This document shows, piece after piece, positions 13,582 to 17,041 of a stretch of 17,041 nucleotides of DNA (positions within the stretch are counted from its first letter, which is position 1; the number at the start of each line of letters is the position of its first letter). Location: positions 1 through 17,041 of the forward strand of contig DASUMP010000146.1 of the NCBI GenBank assembly GCA_036277635.1, written 5' to 3'. The stretch is from DASUMP01 sp036277635 (lineage in GTDB: Bacteria; Actinomycetota; Acidimicrobiia; IMCC26256; PALSA-610). The translations under genes were made by a program, and so were the position numbers. The notes beneath the pieces were generated by a model that ran no database searches, had not been told where the DNA came from, and saw nothing but the letters and a program-made list of their open reading frames with translations.

Positions 13582-14670
13582 TCAGAGGTCGCTGAGTCCG
13601 ACCACCCGCGTGGTCGGGGTGCGGGGTGTCGATGCGGCCACGAACCACCGGAAGAAGAGCACACCTCGCTCGTGGCCGGCGGTCGACAGCCAGTTCGCGA
13701 CCCCGGGATCGCGGTGAGCGACGACGATGCGCCACGACCCGTCGAGTTCGGTCACGACCTGGGCGCCGTTGATGCCGATGCGCTCGTAGCGGTAGTCGAA
13801 CGTCTGCATGTACGGGTTCCAGAGCATGAGGCCCCAGTACGCGCACTCCGGTGAGGTGCCTTCGACGACGAGCGCCTCGTCGTCGGCGAGGTCGAACGAC
13901 CCCATCGCGTAGTGCGCGTCCTTCGCCGCCCACCCGTAGGTGACGTCGGGGACCTTCCACACCTCTTGGATCGTGTTGGGCGGATCGGCGGGAGGCAGCG
14001 GCGTGATCGTGAACAGCTCGCGCAAGAAGTTCGTGGTCGCGCGCAGCCGAGCGGCGAGCTCGGCGTCGGTGAGCGCGGGCGGTGGAGGTGCGGGCGTCGC
14101 CGCTTCGATCTGCCACGCGCTGTGCGTCTCGTGCACCGAATGCGTGTGGTAGTCGCGCGTCACGATCGCGACAGCGTCGTCGTCGAGGGGGAGCCAGTTC
14201 CGAACGTCGGCCGGACGCGATCTCGCCACGACGATCTCGAACGAACCATCGGCGTCCACATGGAGGTCGCGGTCGTTCACGCTCGAGACGATGCGTGTGG
14301 ACCAACGACCGTCGTCGGGGCCGCCGTACACGCAGACCGCCGAGTAGACCGTGTCGGCTCCGAACCGGCCGCGCACGACGTAGTCGAGGTCGCCCCGCAC
14401 GGGCGCGTAGAAGTAGAAGGCGTCGCTGTTGTCGCCGCCCCACTTGAACGTCGGGCTCGTGATCGGCACGAACTTCGGCCGCTGCGGATCCGACCAGAGG
14501 TGGATCTCGAGCGCGGCGTGGAGTGCCTCGAGCAGATAGCGGTAGCCCTCGGCGACCGTGGTGTCGTCGCGCACGGCGCGCTCGCCGGCGAGGAAGGCGG
14601 CGTCGGCGGCGCCGAGCAGGTCGAGCAGACCGCGGAACGCTGCGGTCGACTCGTGCACCCGGTCGTTCAT
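13582..14670 (-). CDS. DUF1214-like protein with internal duplication
   Basis: A 362-residue protein whose C-terminal part (about 245-345: YWGLMLWNPYMQTFDYRYER ... DGSWRIVVAHRDP ... NWLSTAGHERGVLFFRWF) fits the DUF1214 pattern of a beta-sandwich domain ending in 'NWLp...lR.Y'. Residues about 77-176 repeat the same order (DAFYFYAPV ... VVRGRFGADTVYSAVCVYGG ... DGSFEIVVARSRP ... RNWLPLDDDAVAIVTRDY), so the protein appears to hold two related domains. No signal peptide is visible and its activity is unknown. A Pro-rich linker (191-199) joins the halves. The ATG start overlaps the TGA of the dehalogenase gene (ATGA), implying translational coupling and a related role. Confidence 0.78.
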   Translation of the reverse strand: MNDRVHESTAAFRGLLDLLGAADAAFLAGERAVRDDTTVAEGYRYLLEALHAALEIHLWSDPQRPKFVPITSPTFKWGGDNSDAFYFYAPVRGDLDYVVRGRFGADTVYSAVCVYGGPDDGRWSTRIVSSVNDRDLHVDADGSFEIVVARSRPADVRNWLPLDDDAVAIVTRDYHTHSVHETHSAWQIEAATPAPPPPALTDAELAARLRATTNFLRELFTITPLPPADPPNTIQEVWKVPDVTYGWAAKDAHYAMGSFDLADDEALVVEGTSPECAYWGLMLWNPYMQTFDYRYERIGINGAQVVTELDGSWRIVVAHRDPGVANWLSTAGHERGVLFFRWFVAASTPRTPTTRVVGLSDL

Positions 14671-15584
14671 CGCGAGGGAGTCGCGGCGATGAACGACGCG
14701 ATCACCGACGCGAGCTGCGGACCCCGGTCCTCTTGCAAGAAGTGACCGCCGCCCTCGATCGTCGTGTGCGGTTGGCCCTGCGCGCCGGGAACCTCCTCGC
14801 GGAACACGCGGTCGGCGCCTGCGGTGATCGGGTCGGAGTCGGAGAACGCGGTGAGGAACGGCTTGTCCCAACGGCGCAGCACGTCCCAGGCGGCGCGGTT
14901 CGCCGGCGCCGCTGGGTCGTCGGGATCGATCGGGACCAGCGTCGGGAACTGGCGCGCACCCGCCTTGTGGTCTTCGGAGGGGAACGGGGCGTCGTACCCC
15001 GCGATCACATCGTCGCTCAGCTCGGTGGTGCACCCGCCGTTCACGATCCGCCCGACCGGGAACTCGGGGATCTCTTGGGAGAACTTCCGCCACGCGAGGA
15101 ACGCCTCGCCCGGGTTGCGCTCGCCCGTCGGCAGGAACGTGTTCGCGGTGACGATGCGCGCGAAGCGCTCCTCGTGCTCGGCGGCGACGCGCAGACCGAT
15201 GAGTCCACCCCAGTCCTGGCCCACCAACGTCGCGCCGGACACGTCGAGCGTGTCGATAAGCGTCGCGGTCATCCAGTCGACGTGACGCTGATACGTGTAG
15301 TCGTCGCGCTCGGTCGGCTTGTCGGAGCGGCCGAAGCCGGGGAGGTCGGGCGCGATGCAGCGGAGCCCCGCGTCGACGAGCACCGGGATCATGTGTCGAT
15401 ACAGGAAGCACCACGACGGTTCCCCGTGCATCAACACGACGATCTCGCCGTCGCGCGATCCTTCGTCGAGGTAGTGGACGCGGAGCGTGGACCCGTCGCT
15501 GTCGGGGATCTCCGCGTAGTTCGGCGCGAACGGGAAGTCGGGCAGGTTCGCGAAGCGGTCGTCGGGGGTGCGCAGCGTTTGCAT
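14667..15584 (-). CDS. Haloalkane dehalogenase, subfamily I type (DhlA/DhmA-like)
   Basis: A 305-residue alpha/beta hydrolase. HGEPSWCFLYR (53-63) is the dehalogenase oxyanion/halide region, the nucleophile is Asp124 in VGQDWGG with Trp125 as first halide-binding residue, Trp165 in FLAWRKFS is a likely second halide-binding Trp in the cap, the acid is Asp251 in FSDSDPIT and the base His281 in GGGHFLQED. Asp124/Trp125 carry the same numbers as in DhlA of Xanthobacter. The family hydrolyses C-halogen bonds to an alcohol, halide and proton without cofactors, in the cytoplasm. Some relatives with these motifs have little dehalogenase activity, so the substrate must be tested. ATG 15584 is preferred over the GTG three codons upstream. 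The gene follows the LLM oxidoreductase by 37 bp and overlaps the next gene by 4 bp. Confidence 0.85.
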   Translation of the reverse strand: MQTLRTPDDRFANLPDFPFAPNYAEIPDSDGSTLRVHYLDEGSRDGEIVVLMHGEPSWCFLYRHMIPVLVDAGLRCIAPDLPGFGRSDKPTERDDYTYQRHVDWMTATLIDTLDVSGATLVGQDWGGLIGLRVAAEHEERFARIVTANTFLPTGERNPGEAFLAWRKFSQEIPEFPVGRIVNGGCTTELSDDVIAGYDAPFPSEDHKAGARQFPTLVPIDPDDPAAPANRAAWDVLRRWDKPFLTAFSDSDPITAGADRVFREEVPGAQGQPHTTIEGGGHFLQEDRGPQLASVIASFIAATPSR

Positions 15585-15621
15585 GGCGCGCACGCTAGAG
15601 CGCGGCGATCGTGGGATGCGA

Positions 15622-16539
15622 CTACGGCTCCGGGTGCGCGCTGCGGGCCGGCGTCAGCTGGAGCGTCGCGGCGAGGGCGCGCATGCGGTCGATCCATTCG
15701 GCCCGGCTGGTCGCGTCGACGCCGAGCACGCTCCACGTGACACCGACCGACGCGAGCTGCTCGACCTCGTCGCGCACGCCCGGACCCTGACGGTCGAACG
15801 GGCTGAAGCACACGTCGAGCGGATCGGTTCGTCCTCGCTCGGCGGCCAGCTCGTGCATGAGGTCGATGCCGCGCGCGAGGTCGTCGATCGTGGCGATCTC
15901 GGCGGTGCGCACCGCCCGAGACGCGCTCCGCGGATTGGGGAACGGCACCCAGCCCTGCCCGCGCTCGACGGCGCGCCGGATCGCGGCGGTGCTGTTGCCT
16001 CCGATCCAGATGGGTGGGCCGCCTGCGTTCGGGGGGCGCGGTCGCATCGTCACGCCGCGACTCGAGAAATGGCGGCCCTGCCACGCGACATCGTCTGTGG
16101 TCCACACCGCGCGCATCACGTCGATCGCTTCGTCGGTGAGCTCGTTGCGTTCCTCGAAGTCGACGCCGAGCGCGCCGAACTCGGGTTTGAGATAGCCCGA
16201 CGCGACGCCGAGGATCACGCGCCCACGAGAGAGCACGTCGAGCGACAACACCGCCTTCGCGGCGAGGAACGGGTTGCGGTACGCGAGCACCATGATGTGC
16301 GTCTGCACGCGCAACGTCGTGGTGGCGGCCGCCGCGAACGACAGGGCGACCATAGGTTCGAGCGCGTGGTGCCCACCGGCGGCCAACCACTTCGCGTCGG
16401 GCGCGGGGTGATCGGTCACGAAGACGGCGTCGAAACCCGCGGCTTCGGCCGCCGCGGCCATCTCCATGACTGCGTCGCCGGTGACGAATTCTGCGGCGTG
16501 CTCGACGTGGTCGGTGGGGAGCCCGATCGAGTGGCGCAT
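15622..16539 (-). CDS. F420-dependent LLM-class oxidoreductase (TIGR03619-like)
   Basis: A 305-residue luciferase-like monooxygenase-fold protein. AAEAAGFDAVFVTDHPA (30-46), THIMVLAYRNPFLAAKAVL (80-98), SRGRVILGVASGYLKPEF (104-121), DEAIDVMRAVW and PPIWIGGNS are characteristic; the 'LAYRNPFLAAKA ... LGVGxGYlKPEF' pattern is typical of the actinobacterial F420 group (Rv2161c-like). These enzymes transfer hydride between coenzyme F420 and alcohols, aldehydes or nitro or heterocyclic compounds. F420 rather than FMN is inferred from the subgroup. ATG 16539 is the first start in frame and precedes the barrel. It lies 58 bp downstream of the phosphotransferase gene and 37 bp upstream of the dehalogenase on the same strand, so it is likely in their operon. 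Confidence 0.85.
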   Translation of the reverse strand: MRHSIGLPTDHVEHAAEFVTGDAVMEMAAAAEAAGFDAVFVTDHPAPDAKWLAAGGHHALEPMVALSFAAAATTTLRVQTHIMVLAYRNPFLAAKAVLSLDVLSRGRVILGVASGYLKPEFGALGVDFEERNELTDEAIDVMRAVWTTDDVAWQGRHFSSRGVTMRPRPPNAGGPPIWIGGNSTAAIRRAVERGQGWVPFPNPRSASRAVRTAEIATIDDLARGIDLMHELAAERGRTDPLDVCFSPFDRQGPGVRDEVEQLASVGVTWSVLGVDATSRAEWIDRMRALAATLQLTPARSAHPEP

Positions 16540-16597
16540 GCGGCGGGACGGTACCTGGTGCGCCGCTGGTGTTCGGGCGAACCGTCGGACCTGCGTC

Positions 16598-17041
16598 TCA
16601 GAGCAGCTCGTCGAGGACTTCGGTGCACGGGTTGTGCTCCTGCAGCGAGCGGTCGGGGAGCATCCCGAGCTCGTGCAGCAGGCGACCCATGCGCACCATG
16701 ATCGCCGCGCTGCGCGCGGCGCCGTAGACCTCGTACCAGTGGAGGTGCTCGCGGTCGAGGGGTCGGCCGAGGCGCTCCTCGTACCAGCTGAGCGCGTCGG
16801 CGCGCCCGAGGAAGCCGGGCAAGTCCGCGCCGCCCACGCGCACGAGCAGCCGATGGATCGCGAGCCACCAGCCGAGATCGATCTCGGCCGGGCCGATGCT
16901 CGCCATCTCCCAGTCGAGCACCGCGGCGGGCACGAGCGCGTCGTCGAACACGACGTTCGGCATGCGCACGTCGCCCCACAGCAGCGACGGCGCAGGTTCG
17001 CGCGCGGGGCGCTGCTCCTCGCACCACGCGAACGCGCGTCG
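16598..17041 (-). CDS. APH-family phosphotransferase, C-terminal part only
   Basis: The frame is open to the window edge, leaving 147 C-terminal residues; the true start is outside. LLWGDVRMPNVVFDD (about residues 22-36 of the visible part) is the Brenner-type catalytic loop 'hGD.r.gN', with Trp replacing His before the conserved Gly-Asp, a variant I recall from actinobacterial members. VLDWEMASIGPAEIDLGWWLA is the metal-binding 'DWE.a..G....DL.W' segment. The C-terminus WYEVYGAARSAAIMVRM is typical of the 'phosphotransferase family' near ACAD10-like proteins rather than true aminoglycoside kinases. Such proteins phosphorylate hydroxylated small molecules, sometimes hydroxyacyl-CoA species, which would fit a catabolic operon. 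The internal ATG at 16969 lies inside the catalytic loop and is not the start. Confidence 0.82.
   Translation of the reverse strand, partial: RRAFAWCEEQRPAREPAPSLLWGDVRMPNVVFDDALVPAAVLDWEMASIGPAEIDLGWWLAIHRLLVRVGGADLPGFLGRADALSWYEERLGRPLDREHLHWYEVYGAARSAAIMVRMGRLLHELGMLPDRSLQEHNPCTEVLDELL

Noticed and set aside
12263..14443. Extended 726-codon frame that would fuse more sequence to the amidohydrolase N-terminus
   Set aside because: The part before GTG 13525 is an out-of-frame reading of the DUF1214-like gene; family homology begins just after GTG 13525.
13582..15414. Apparent fusion of the DUF1214-like protein with an N-terminal Arg-rich extension
   Set aside because: The extension is an out-of-frame reading of the dehalogenase gene; ATG 14670 overlapping the dehalogenase stop is the natural start.
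16598..16969. Complete small gene starting at ATG 16969
   Set aside because: The ATG lies inside the WGDxRxxN catalytic loop of an APH-like protein, and the frame remains open with good homology up to the window edge.
1..17041. Mobile elements, CRISPR arrays, att sites next to the three tRNA genes
   Set aside because: No transposase or integrase genes, no spaced direct repeats, and no repeated tRNA 3' end were seen beside any of the tRNA genes.

Overview
The window is about 17 kb of very GC-rich bacterial chromosome (roughly 70% by eye), densely packed with genes. Codon use, GTG starts, an F420-type luciferase-like oxidoreductase, a ketopantoate-reductase-like protein and hairpin terminators without U-tracts point to an actinomycete-type organism, possibly an uncultured member of the Acidimicrobiia. 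The lineage is an inference from gene style, not from a marker gene. I see no phage, transposon, integrase, CRISPR array or rRNA. No gene-free stretch exceeds about 150 bp.

Layout. 1-2154: the 3' end of a peroxiredoxin gene converges on an SDR oxidoreductase gene (the two stop codons share CTAG). The SDR gene is divergent from a complete EHN-type epoxide hydrolase gene. 2079-5912 (-): a 1277-residue signalling protein with five PAS domains, GAF, a degenerate GGDEF and an intact EAL. Upstream of it lie a perfect 18-bp palindrome and then a hairpin that ends the next gene. 6002-6950: a four-helix DUF2269-like membrane protein (-) and a small one-helix membrane protein (+), closed by a 17-bp perfect hairpin. 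6979-8158: a small zinc-ribbon protein (-) divergent from an MTA/SAH-nucleosidase-like enzyme (+). 8175-9219 (-): tRNA-Lys(CTT), followed only 9 nt later by a CaCA-type cation exchanger.

9334-10964 (+): a TIGR01777-type epimerase and a compact nucleoside hydrolase, coupled by a GTGA overlap. 11021-11098 (-): tRNA-His(GTG) with an encoded CCA end. 11226-12230 (+): a ketopantoate-reductase-like protein whose 3' end runs into tRNA-Arg(TCT) at 12199-12272 (-). 12263-17041 (-): a same-strand catabolic-looking run. In transcription order it holds an APH-like phosphotransferase (cut by the window edge), an F420-type LLM oxidoreductase, a haloalkane dehalogenase of subfamily I type, a duplicated DUF1214-like protein, an amidohydrolase_2-family enzyme, and tRNA-Arg.

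How the genes may work together. The 12.2-17.0 kb run looks like one transcription unit: gaps are 58, 37, -4, 56 and -10 bp. It would suit oxidation, dehalogenation and hydrolysis of a small organic, possibly halogenated, substrate; the substrate is unknown. The epoxide hydrolase and SDR at the left end add similar detoxification or catabolic capacity but are far away. The PAS-EAL protein is probably a c-di-GMP phosphodiesterase whose GGDEF domain has become regulatory. The most distinctive sequence-level points are the tRNA/protein-gene overlaps, the degenerate GGDEF, the palindrome in front of that gene, the dehalogenase cluster, and the internal duplication in the DUF1214-like protein. Nothing here is clearly a new defence or mobile system.
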